Notes: generated by a model from the letters alone, not told the origin. Counted from the first letter of the stretch, positions 1 through 6,491 are shown. The stretch is 7,802 nt of DNA from JALQTD01 sp965657495 (GCA_965657495.1 CBFHPD010000198.1:1-7802), one strand, 5' to 3'. Made by a program: numbers and translations.

Positions 1-73
1 TCGAAATTACGGCCCCGCCCGCTGCCCGCCAACCGCCCTCCACCCACGCGCGCCCACACTTCACGTGCGCACC

Positions 74-2110
74 TTAATTCGACCAGTGCCGGTGGGTGAT
101 GGCCATCGCGATGAACTCGGGATCTTGCTGAAAACGCTGGGCAAACCGCTCAATCAAGCGCTCCGCCGCTGCGCTGCCCGGCTCGGGAATCGGGGTGCGC
201 AGGTGGTTCAGGTTCGCGGTGATGAGCGGGGCGTTCACGTGGGCGGCCCGGCGTTGCAAATCCGCCGTCTCGCGCTTCAAGCCGATGTGGTAAAACGGCA
301 GCAGCACGAGGGGCGAGTCGGGCTTTTCGGCCTGGATTTGCAGGGAAGTGTGGAAGCTGTGCAAGGAGGTCTCAATCCCTGTGATGGACACGTAGTGCTC
401 GAGGATCTCTTCGATGCAGGCGCAGTGCTTCGGCTGCTCGGCGAGGTACATCTGCGCCGCGTCGTCGTATTGGAAGCTGGTGCCGTTGAAGCCGGGGATG
501 GGCCGCATGTAATACCCGCGTTTGCCGATGGAGACGAGTGCACCGCTTTTGCTGAGTCGCAGGATTTGGCTGTGCAGCCGGTTGCGGTTGGGCGCCGGGG
601 TGAGGCGGGCTTGGATTTGGTCCATGCTCAGGGCCTTTCCCTCCGCGTGGAGCAAGGCCAAAACCCGTTTCCGCAGCAACGCCGTCGGCCGCAACCCCTG
701 TGCCAACTGCTTTTCCACGCACTCCAAGACGGGCCGCGGGGCCACGCAACCGTCAAAAAAGGCCCCTGCGGCCTGCAGCAAGGCGGCCTCGTCTTTGACG
801 CCCATCCGCTCGATCACCGCGTTCAACTCCTGGATCAGCCGCTTTTGCTGCCGCCGCCCCATCCAAATCCGTCCGCGGTGGGGAGCCCGCTGGCGCACCG
901 CCAGGCCGGCCCACAGGAGCGCATCGGTGGGGCCCTGGGGTTGCCAGGCGTTTTCGGTGTAGGCCCAGATTTGGCCCGTTTCTTCGATCATGAAGTCATC
1001 CAGCACGGCCTCCTCCATCGCGGGCTGCAACCGTTGATCGCAGGCCACCTTGATCTGCCGCGCGCGCTCCCGGCTGATCCCAAACGCCTCGCCCAAGGCC
1101 TCCAGCGGAACCCCTCGGAGGACGGTGTCGCCCCAAATCAAGTGGTCGCGCAGGGCCTTTTCGTTGGCGAACCGGCTGCCGATGTGCGGCGTTTCGAGCC
1201 GGTGGATGCGTTCAACAAGCTGGGACCAGATCCCTTGCAAGCGGAGCGGCGTGAGCGCTTCAACGGGCGCTTCGCCGAGCCACGTCACCAATTCATGGAC
1301 ATGGGGATCCTCCAAGGCGCGGGGCGCCTGCACCGCCGGCGCCCGGAAGAGCAGTGCATCGAGCAGATTGCTCACGTGCACATCGCGGGCCGCCTCAGGC
1401 GTGGCCACGTGGGGCACTTGGGGCGGCAGGGACGCCATCCGGGCCAGCCCCAAAACCTCGTGCAAGGCGCGCATGGCCGGTGCAGTCAGGCGGGTCCAAG
1501 CGGATTGCTGGACGTTCCCGTTTGTTCCCGTGTGCAGGCGTTCATCTGCGAGAAGCAGCTCCTGCCGGGTTCGCGCCACCCAGTCACAAATCTCCTCGAC
1601 GGACTTGCGGCCGAGGTTCCGCATCGCGTAAAGTTCTTGCTCCAACGAGGGGGTGAGCACGAGCCGCTCGCGGTAAGCTGCCGCATTGGGCAGCATGCTG
1701 TTCAGCACATTTTGGCTCCTCACCGAGAGCGTGTGAACGGTCAAGGCCAAACGCATCGCCAACCAATCCGCCGCCTCACCCCCCTCATCCGGCGTGGGCT
1801 CATCCGAAGCCGTTCCCATTAGCACCTCCCGGGTCCCGGGGTCGAGCGCTTCCCACCAAGCCTCCAATTCCATCACACTCCGCATGCCCAAATTGCGCAA
1901 GGTCAACAACCGTTGCCGCAATCCGGAACCGGGCCCGAAGAGCTCGGCAAATCCCTCCGGAGTGGCCACAACGGTTTTCAAGACGTTGCAGCTGCGGGTG
2001 GACAGGTTCCTCGTTGCCCGGTCGAGCGCCATGGTGTAATCACCGGAACGGCCATCGGTCGCACCCGGAAACCACTGAGAACGGACTTTTTCTGCTTTGT
2101 TTTTTTCCAT
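74..2110 (-). CDS. Transcription-related protein with two RNAP alpha-CTD-like domains, a sigma region 4-like HTH and winged helices
   Basis: Predicted 678-residue cytoplasmic DNA-binding protein. Seen in order: an alpha-CTD-like helix-hairpin-helix domain at about residues 32-87 (LSTRSCNVLK ... RNLGMRSVMELE); a second at about 122-178 (LSVRSQNVLN ... RNLGRKSVEEI); a linker; a sigma-70 region 4.2-like helix-turn-helix at about 330-366 (LEALGEAFGISRERARQI); a probable winged helix at about 477-537, possibly HARE-HTH-like; and a weaker second winged helix at about 549-613. No sigma region 2 is visible, so it is unlikely to act as a sigma factor alone. Inferred role: transcription regulator or RNA polymerase accessory factor binding both AT-rich UP-like DNA and a -35-like site. 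The ATG at 2110 is preferred to an in-frame TTG at 2122; GAAGG lies 5 nt upstream of it. Monocistronic in this window. Databases may label it only 'sigma factor-like HTH' or 'alpha C-terminal domain-containing protein'. Domain calls are confident for alpha-CTD and sigma 4, moderate for the winged helices; the biological role is unknown. Confidence 0.85.
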   Translation of the reverse strand: MEKNKAEKVRSQWFPGATDGRSGDYTMALDRATRNLSTRSCNVLKTVVATPEGFAELFGPGSGLRQRLLTLRNLGMRSVMELEAWWEALDPGTREVLMGTASDEPTPDEGGEAADWLAMRLALTVHTLSVRSQNVLNSMLPNAAAYRERLVLTPSLEQELYAMRNLGRKSVEEICDWVARTRQELLLADERLHTGTNGNVQQSAWTRLTAPAMRALHEVLGLARMASLPPQVPHVATPEAARDVHVSNLLDALLFRAPAVQAPRALEDPHVHELVTWLGEAPVEALTPLRLQGIWSQLVERIHRLETPHIGSRFANEKALRDHLIWGDTVLRGVPLEALGEAFGISRERARQIKVACDQRLQPAMEEAVLDDFMIEETGQIWAYTENAWQPQGPTDALLWAGLAVRQRAPHRGRIWMGRRQQKRLIQELNAVIERMGVKDEAALLQAAGAFFDGCVAPRPVLECVEKQLAQGLRPTALLRKRVLALLHAEGKALSMDQIQARLTPAPNRNRLHSQILRLSKSGALVSIGKRGYYMRPIPGFNGTSFQYDDAAQMYLAEQPKHCACIEEILEHYVSITGIETSLHSFHTSLQIQAEKPDSPLVLLPFYHIGLKRETADLQRRAAHVNAPLITANLNHLRTPIPEPGSAAAERLIERFAQRFQQDPEFIAMAITHRHWSN

Positions 2111-2152
2111 CACTACCTTCAAGCTCCGCGGTTTGGAGTCCGTGAGTCAGCT

Positions 2153-2209
2153 ATTTAAGTTGGGTTTCAAGTCAATGTTTTTTCTATAGAATAAGCTGCA
2201 AACTTAAAT
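2153..2209. repeat. 9-bp inverted repeat with internal palindrome in the promoter region (possible operator)
   Basis: ATTTAAGTT at 2153-2161 and AACTTAAAT at 2201-2209 are exact reverse complements 39 bp apart. The right copy overlaps the minus-strand -7 element; the left copy lies in the predicted leader. Between them is the perfect 10-bp palindrome TTCTATAGAA (2182-2191), near the predicted transcription start. This is typical placement for a repressor or autoregulator site, but the factor is unknown and AT-rich DNA produces such repeats by chance more easily. Confidence 0.4.
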
Positions 2210-2227
2210 GTATGGCATGCGCGACAA
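2199..2227 (-). promoter_or_regulatory. Bacteroidota-type promoter for the alpha-CTD/sigma-4 gene
   Basis: On the minus strand, TTG at 2227-2225 is followed by 18 nt and then TAAGTTTG at 2206-2199. This fits the known Bacteroidota pattern of a -33 TTG/TTTG and a -7 TAnnTTTG with 17-23 nt between. Transcription would start near 2194, giving a leader of roughly 80 nt before the ATG at 2110. A GCATGC palindrome (2215-2220) lies in the spacer. Confidence 0.6.
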
Positions 2228-2289
2228 TTCACGGCCCTTCACCCGGGAATCTTTTTCGATCAAGCTGCCTGCTATGACGGATTAATGCT

Positions 2290-2297
2290 TAACTTTG
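2290..2297 (+). promoter_or_regulatory. -7 element upstream of tRNA-Val
   Basis: TAACTTTG is an exact match to TAnnTTTG, 29 nt before the first base of the mature tRNA. It fits a transcript starting around 2302 with a short 5' leader removed by RNase P. I see no convincing -33 TTG at the expected distance, so the call rests on one element and its position. Confidence 0.5.
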
Positions 2298-2326
2298 CCG
2301 TCGCTTCTGAAGAAGCACCAGCACGG

Positions 2327-2400
<74 letters not shown>

Positions 2401-2404
2401 CAAC

Positions 2405-2432
2405 AGCCCTGCACAATGTGCGGGGCTTTTTT
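2405..2432 (+). terminator. Intrinsic terminator of tRNA-Val
   Basis: Stem AGCCCTGCAC (2405-2414) pairs with GTGCGGGGCT (2418-2427): 10 bp with one T-G wobble and loop AAT. A run of six T ends at 2432. It begins 4 nt after the tRNA. On the minus strand there is no following T-run, so it would act in the plus direction only. Confidence 0.93.
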
Positions 2433-2671
2433 GTGGCGTCCCCTTCGAAGTCGTCGGATTCGTCGTTCAATACCAGGGGAAACCCAGCCGTAGTGGTGGA
2501 AATGGAACCACCCCCGTTGGGGTCGAGGGGACTTCCAGCGGTGGTGCAAGCGCTGTAAATCTGACCTTGGGTTTGGGCTTGGGCAAAAACAGAGAGCCAC
2601 GACAGGCAGGTGATGAGTGCAACACGGGCGTTCAGCGCCCAAGTTGTTGAAGGCGGCGAAAGGTGATTCAT
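2433..2671 (-). pseudogene. 5' remnant of a secreted (probably surface or T9SS-type) protein gene, truncated at the tRNA-Val locus
   Basis: Reading from the ATG at 2671, the first 32 residues form a plausible signal peptide (hydrophobic stretch VALITCLSWLSVFAQAQ). A mature start of the style QTQGQIYSACTTAGSPLDPN follows, including a 'LDPNGGGSISTTTAGF' segment that resembles, from memory, the N-terminal region of large secreted Bacteroidota proteins ('LDPNGDG...'). The plausible coding sequence stops near 2433. Beyond that the frame reads antisense through the tRNA terminator and tRNA, and meets its stop at 2356-2354 inside the tRNA. A full-length member would be expected to be much longer, so this looks like a 5' stub left by deletion or rearrangement. 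Alternative: a small real secreted peptide whose tail overlaps the tRNA antisense. I found no TAnnTTTG element upstream of it. Confidence 0.55.
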
Positions 2672-2763
2672 CGTAGGACTAAATTTGCAGAAGTGAAAAG
2701 AGGACAAACACTTCATAACCAAAGGCTAAAGACTGCTCTTAGCGATTAAAACCGGGCTTACTG

Positions 2764-2796
2764 CACGAATCATGATACATTATCATGCGATTCGTG
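2764..2796. promoter_or_regulatory. Large interrupted palindrome upstream of feoA (candidate operator)
   Basis: The core CATGATA-CAT-TATCATG (2771-2787) is a perfect 7-3-7 dyad. It is flanked by CACGAAT (2764-2770) and ATTCGTG (2790-2796), which are also exact reverse complements; the only asymmetry is a 2-nt CG insertion (2788-2789) on the right. There is no T-run on either side, so it is not an intrinsic terminator. It lies between the truncated gene and feoA. An iron-responsive regulator site (Fur or DtxR/MntR type) is a reasonable guess from context, but it does not match a Fur consensus that I can verify. Confidence 0.5.
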
Positions 2797-2799
2797 ACC

Positions 2800-2820
2800 A
2801 TCACAAATCACATGTATCAC
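2800..2820. repeat. Triple ATCAC direct repeat
   Basis: ATCAC occurs at 2800-2804, 2807-2811 and 2816-2820. The last copy is part of ATGTATCA (2812-2819), the reverse complement of TGATACAT in the neighbouring palindrome (2773-2780). The cluster suggests repeated half-sites for a DNA-binding protein. Evidence is pattern only. Confidence 0.35.
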
Positions 2821-2882
2821 AGGAGTGAAAGCAAAAACCGTTCGGTGTAAGGTGATGATGAGGTGAGGAGGAATACCGCATT

Positions 2883-2898
2883 CATGCGATGGCGCATG
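2883..2898. promoter_or_regulatory. CATGCG-4-CGCATG inverted repeat just upstream of the feoA -7 element
   Basis: CATGCG (2883-2888) and CGCATG (2893-2898) are a perfect 6-4-6 inverted repeat ending 14 nt before the -7 element, so it would cover about the -43 to -28 region of the predicted promoter. The left half belongs to the 9-mer TCATGCGAT (2882-2890), which also occurs in the upstream palindrome at 2783-2791. If FeoA translation starts at the alternative ATG 2884, this repeat would be inside the coding region. Confidence 0.4.
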
Positions 2899-2912
2899 CT
2901 GCTTGTGGAACG

Positions 2913-2920
2913 TAGATTTG
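2913..2920 (+). promoter_or_regulatory. -7 element of feoA, nearly abutting the start codon
   Basis: TAGATTTG matches TAnnTTTG exactly and ends 5 nt before the ATG at 2926. Transcription would start at or next to the start codon, implying a leaderless or near-leaderless mRNA. No TTG is seen at the -33 position, so the promoter may need an activator bound upstream, or the match may be fortuitous. Confidence 0.45.
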
Positions 2921-2925
2921 CTACC

Positions 2926-3156
2926 ATGTTGAAGCGCCTTTCTGAATTGCGGCCCTTGGATCGTGGCACCATTGCAAAGGTGGACCGCCCGGAGGCCATC
3001 CAGGCCCTCATCGAGATGGGGTGTTGCTTGGGGGAGGTGGTGAAGGTGGCGCATGTGACCCCCGCGCAGGGGCCGATGGCCATTTTCTCGTGTGGACGCA
3101 AGATTGCTCTTCGGCGGGAAGCTGCGAAGGCGCTTTGGATTGAGGTGGGGGAGTGA
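2926..3156 (+). CDS. feoA: Ferrous iron transport protein A (FeoA)
   Basis: A 76-residue small cytoplasmic SH3-like protein, the usual FeoA length, thought to help the ferrous-iron transporter FeoB. Recognised by the FeoA pattern: LSELRPLDRGTI near the N-terminus, ALIEMGCCLGEVVKV in the middle (family pattern 'LLEMGL.PGT.V.V'), and GRKIALRREAAKALWIEV at the end. The ATG at 2926 is chosen because the family homology starts there. In-frame upstream starts exist (ATG 2884 with an AGGAGG at 2866-2871, and GTG 2863), but they add a basic extension with no FeoA similarity. The gene is convergent with feoB: the two stop codons are 9 bp apart with no room for a terminator, so the two transcripts probably overlap at their 3' ends. 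A one-operon feoAB, or a fused FeoAB, is the more usual layout. Confidence 0.92.
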   Translation: MLKRLSELRPLDRGTIAKVDRPEAIQALIEMGCCLGEVVKVAHVTPAQGPMAIFSCGRKIALRREAAKALWIEVGE

Positions 3157-3165
3157 GGCCGTGCT

Positions 3166-5229
3166 TCAGGCGGCGAGTTGGTAGACCAACAAGGCCAAAC
3201 CATAGGCCATCAACGTGAACCCGATGGCTTGTCCGATGGCCCACGCCCAGCTGTTTAATTCACGCTGAACGATGGCCACAGTGCTCATGCATTGCATGGC
3301 GAACATGTAAAACACGATGAGCGAAAGGGCGGACGCGGTGTTGAGCACGGGGCGGCCAGTGGCGGGGTTAATCGAGGAACCGAGCTGCGCTTGCAGGGAA
3401 CGGATGTTGCCGGTGCTGCCATCGGCTTCGGGGTAGAGCGTGTTCAAGGTGCCGACGAAGACTTCGCGGGCGGCGAAGGACGTCAGGATGGCGATGCCCA
3501 TTTGGCCATCATAGCCCAGCGGCCGAAAAACCGGCTCCACCCATTCCCCGAGGTGCCCAATGTAGGACGCCTGAAGCAAGGCCGCTTCCCGCTCGGCTTC
3601 CGGAGCCGTCGCCGCTTGGTCCATCGCATCGGGAGGCCCAAAGCGGGCGAGGCCCCAGAGGACAAGGGAGACCACGAGGATGACTTGGCCTGCGCTGCTC
3701 ACGAAGGTCCAGCCTTTGGACCCCATCTCCTTCAACACGGCCGACCACTGCGGCCAGCGGTATACAGGCCACTCGAGCGTAAAACTCCCTTCTGTGCGTT
3801 TGGGCAACGCTCGGTGGAGCAACAAAGCCATGGCCAAAGCGGCCACCACACTCACCACGTACAGCCCAAACAAAAACAGCCCCTGCTGGTTGAACACGCC
3901 CATCACCGTGGCCTCGGGCACCACAAATCCGATGAGGAAGGCATAGACCGGAAGCCGCGCGCTGCAGGTCATCAGCGGGGTGATGAGGATGGTGAGCAGG
4001 CGTTCGCGGTTGCCGGGGATGGAGCGAGCGGCCATGACGGCGGGGACGGCACAGGCCATGCCCCCCACGAGGGGGACGATGGAGCGCCCGTTGAGTCCGA
4101 GCCGCTGGAGGAAGCGGTCTCCGAGGAAGCCAACGCGGGCCATGTAGCCGGTGGATTCGAGGGCTGCTGTGAGGCCGAAGAGGATCATGATTTGGGGTAC
4201 AAAGACCACGATGCCGGCCACCCCGGCGAGCAACCCGTCGATCAGCAAGCTCCGCCACCACGTGTCCGGCAGGTGCGCGTTCGCCGCATCCATCAGCGCG
4301 CTGAACGCCAGGTCGACCATGTCCATCGGCACTTCGGACCACGCGTAGACCGCTTGGAAGATGCCGAAAAACACCAGGGCGAGTGCGATGTTGCCCCAAA
4401 CCGGATGGGTGAGCACCGCGTCCACGCGCGTGGTGAGGGCGGCTTTTCGTTCGGCTTCAGGGGTGAAATCGGAATCGGCGCCGCCGAGGGCCGCGTCGAT
4501 GATGGGCCGGAGGGCCGCCATTCGGAGGCCGGCTTCGTCGAGTTGGAGGGCGGAGGGGGTGGCGTCGAGGAGGGCACGGGCCGCTTTCCAGGCCGCTTGG
4601 TGAGGAGCGTTCCAGTGGGCGGGGCATTCGCTGCGGCGCAGGACTTGTTGGATTTGGCTTGGGTGCAAATCCGGCAAGGCTTGCTGCAGCTGAGCGGTGG
4701 CGGCGTCCCATCCCGCCAAATCCCGCGGCACCGCAAACCCGCGGTCCACTCGCTTCGGCGACACCGACCGTACCTGCTCCCAAAACGCGCCCGCATCCCC
4801 CGCGGCCGCATTGATGGGCAGGACGGGCACGCCCAGCCCTTCGGCGATGACCGCGCGATCATACGGCGTGGCATCCGTTTCGTTGACCACCACGACGGCC
4901 GGCAGTTGCCAGTCGAGCACTTGGCTCACGAGGAACAAACTGCTCCTGAGCTGGGCCGCCTCCACCACGCACAGCACGGCATCCGGGTGGTCCGGGTGGG
5001 CGGGGTCCATGAGCACTGCTTGGGTCACCCGTTCGTCGGGCGCGCTCGCGTGGAGGCTGTACGTTCCCGGCAAGTCCACGAGTTCGACCCCCGGTTCATA
5101 GCGCACTTTCGCCCGGCTCGAATCCACGGTTACGCCGGGCATGTTTCCCACCTTGCCCTTCGAACCGGTCAGGCGGTTGAAGAGCGTGGTCTTGCCACAA
5201 TTGGGGTTGCCGACGAGTGCGAATTTCAT
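3166..5229 (-). CDS. feoB: Ferrous iron transporter FeoB
   Basis: A 687-residue inner-membrane Fe(II) transporter with an N-terminal G-protein domain. G1 is GNPNCGKT (7-14), the G2 threonine lies in GVTVD (32-36), G3 is DLPG (52-55), G4 is NETD (116-119) and G5 is around NAAAG (140-144). A helical linker (about 160-275) leads to the membrane domain. This has the first gate segment GGMACAVPAVMAARSI (389-404), TCSARLPVY (421-429), the second gate region around SFAAREVFVGTL, and a C-terminal FYMFAMQCMSTVAIVQRE segment. Length matches a single-chain FeoB without a fused FeoA, consistent with the separate feoA. The first gate cysteine sits in 'MACAVP' where many proteobacterial FeoB have 'GxGCxVP'. 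The ATG at 5229 starts directly with the G-domain (MKFALVGNPN), so the start is secure. It lies 62 nt downstream of the EnvC-like gene on the same strand. Confidence 0.97.
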   Translation of the reverse strand: MKFALVGNPNCGKTTLFNRLTGSKGKVGNMPGVTVDSSRAKVRYEPGVELVDLPGTYSLHASAPDERVTQAVLMDPAHPDHPDAVLCVVEAAQLRSSLFLVSQVLDWQLPAVVVVNETDATPYDRAVIAEGLGVPVLPINAAAGDAGAFWEQVRSVSPKRVDRGFAVPRDLAGWDAATAQLQQALPDLHPSQIQQVLRRSECPAHWNAPHQAAWKAARALLDATPSALQLDEAGLRMAALRPIIDAALGGADSDFTPEAERKAALTTRVDAVLTHPVWGNIALALVFFGIFQAVYAWSEVPMDMVDLAFSALMDAANAHLPDTWWRSLLIDGLLAGVAGIVVFVPQIMILFGLTAALESTGYMARVGFLGDRFLQRLGLNGRSIVPLVGGMACAVPAVMAARSIPGNRERLLTILITPLMTCSARLPVYAFLIGFVVPEATVMGVFNQQGLFLFGLYVVSVVAALAMALLLHRALPKRTEGSFTLEWPVYRWPQWSAVLKEMGSKGWTFVSSAGQVILVVSLVLWGLARFGPPDAMDQAATAPEAEREAALLQASYIGHLGEWVEPVFRPLGYDGQMGIAILTSFAAREVFVGTLNTLYPEADGSTGNIRSLQAQLGSSINPATGRPVLNTASALSLIVFYMFAMQCMSTVAIVQRELNSWAWAIGQAIGFTLMAYGLALLVYQLAA

Positions 5230-5236
5230 GGGGGTG

Positions 5237-5267
5237 CAAAATTCGGTTGCTCAGCGCGCGCGAGCAA
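5237..5267 (-). promoter_or_regulatory. Weak candidate promoter of feoB
   Basis: On the minus strand, TTG (5267-5265) is followed by 20 nt and GAATTTTG (5244-5237), one mismatch from TAnnTTTG. The -7-like element ends 7 nt before the feoB ATG, much as at feoA. TTGCTC/GAGCAA (5247-5252 and 5262-5267) forms an inverted repeat around the spacer. A promoter would let feoB be expressed apart from the upstream envelope genes, but read-through is equally possible since no intrinsic terminator is seen in the 62-nt gap. Confidence 0.3.
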
Positions 5268-5291
5268 TACCTGATTTGCGGGAACCTTCAT

Positions 5292-6491
5292 TCATTTTTG
5301 AATGAGCCACACCGCTGGATCGACCGGTTTTTTCGTTTCTCCTTGAATGTGCCAAACTTCAAAGTGAAGTGAAGCACTGCCGTCCACCGCCCGGGCTTGG
5401 CCGAGCTCGGCGCCCCGCGCGACCTCGCTCCCTTTGCTGACCGTTACCCCGGTCAAGTTGCTGTAAACCGTTCGGTACGCGCCGTGCGAGAGGATGATGG
5501 TGGCGCCTGAGCCGGGGATTTCAAATACGCTTGAAACCCGTCCGTCGAAGATGGCTTGCACCGCCGCTCCAGGATCGGTGGCGAGGTCGATGCCGTTGTT
5601 GTCGAACGTGATGCCCGGCAAGGTGGGGTGGTTCTGCCGGCCAAACCGCGTGGTCACCACCCCGCGCACCACGGGCCACGGCAACGTCGAACGGTTGCGT
5701 TCAAACGCCTCTGAAACGATGCGGCCGGCGGGGGTGAGGGCGAATTCGCCGGAGGAAGAGGCGCGTTCGGCGGCGAGTTCTGCTTCGATGAGCCGGCTGA
5801 TTTCCGCGTTGAGGCGTTGGCGCTCGGCTTCGGCTTCGCGCTGTTGGGCACGGAGGGCGTCCTCTTCGCCTTGGAGGCGGCTGACGAGCCGTTCACGTTC
5901 AGCGCGGTCGCCGGCGAGGCGGTCCCGTTCGGCCGCGATTTCGCTCAGGACGCGCTGCGTTTCGAGGCGTTCCGCTTCAAGGGCCTCGCGGGTGTCGGCG
6001 AGCTCGCGTTGGGACGCCTCGATGGACTCGACCTGCGCTTTGCGGAGTTTCGAATAGGATTGAAGCAGCTGGTAGCGCAGGGCCGCCTGGCTGAACGACT
6101 CGGCGGCGAACAGGTAAAGCATGGGGTTCTGCGAGAGCCGCATGCGGTAGGCCTGCTGGATCATGCGGGCGTATTCGTCGCGGAGGGCGGCGATGTGGCC
6201 TTCGAGGGAACGGATTTCTGAGTCGGTGCCGGCCATGCTGCGTTCGATGGAACGGAGCGTTTGGCGGTGGTGGCGGATGAGTTCCTCGCGGAGGGCGATC
6301 CGCTTTTCCACGAGGCGCAGTTCGGCCACGGCGTTGGATCGGTTTTCGCGGGCGGCGCCGAGGAGCCGTTCGGTGGTGGCGAGCTGGGCAGTGATGGCGT
6401 CGCGCTGCCGTTGGAGTTCGGCTTTCGTTTGGCCCCAAACCCCGCTCGCCGCCAGCAAGCAGGCCACAGCGATGAGCAGCTTAGAACCCAT
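5292..6491 (-). CDS. EnvC-like murein hydrolase activator (coiled coil plus degenerate LytM/M23 domain)
   Basis: A 399-residue exported protein. Residues 1-20 are a signal peptide (LLIAVACLLAASGVWG, cleavage before QTKAE). Residues about 21-245 are a long charged coiled coil rich in E, R and A. Residues about 272-380 are a LytM/M23 domain (TTRFGRQNHP ... HGAYRTVYSNL ... LHFEVW). The zinc site is altered: the usual HxGxD is NNGID (298-302) and the usual HxHFE is SLHFE (374-378). A ligand histidine and the first histidine of HxH are therefore missing. As in EnvC, this points to an activator of cell-wall amidases in septal peptidoglycan splitting, not a peptidase. The ATG at 6491 is preferred to TTG 6521 because the signal peptide starts there and it gives an 11-nt overlap with the upstream lipoprotein gene, indicating translational coupling. 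Confidence 0.9.
   Translation of the reverse strand: MGSKLLIAVACLLAASGVWGQTKAELQRQRDAITAQLATTERLLGAARENRSNAVAELRLVEKRIALREELIRHHRQTLRSIERSMAGTDSEIRSLEGHIAALRDEYARMIQQAYRMRLSQNPMLYLFAAESFSQAALRYQLLQSYSKLRKAQVESIEASQRELADTREALEAERLETQRVLSEIAAERDRLAGDRAERERLVSRLQGEEDALRAQQREAEAERQRLNAEISRLIEAELAAERASSSGEFALTPAGRIVSEAFERNRSTLPWPVVRGVVTTRFGRQNHPTLPGITFDNNGIDLATDPGAAVQAIFDGRVSSVFEIPGSGATIILSHGAYRTVYSNLTGVTVSKGSEVARGAELGQARAVDGSASLHFEVWHIQGETKKPVDPAVWLIQK

Noticed and set aside
65..1822. Long plus-strand open frame of 585 codons opposite the alpha-CTD/sigma-4 gene
   Set aside because: Its translation is a typical antisense shadow (rich in R, G, H, Q, P with no recognisable domain), while the minus-strand protein has clear motifs. 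High GC and codon bias keep the opposite frame open.
2100..2106. T7 run (A7 in the coding strand) just inside the start of the alpha-CTD/sigma-4 gene as a phase-variation tract
   Set aside because: It is only 7 bases long, follows a lysine/asparagine-rich start and has no sign of a frameshift, so chance is enough.
3292..5274. Long plus-strand open frame of 660 codons opposite feoB
   Set aside because: It lies antisense to unmistakable FeoB; the product is full of H, G, E and R with no domain or membrane pattern, so it is a shadow.
5289..5304. CATTCA-TTTT-TGAATG hairpin at the end of the EnvC-like gene as a terminator
   Set aside because: It has a weak 6-bp AT-rich stem overlapping the stop codon and no T-run after it on the minus strand, so it is unlikely to terminate transcription.
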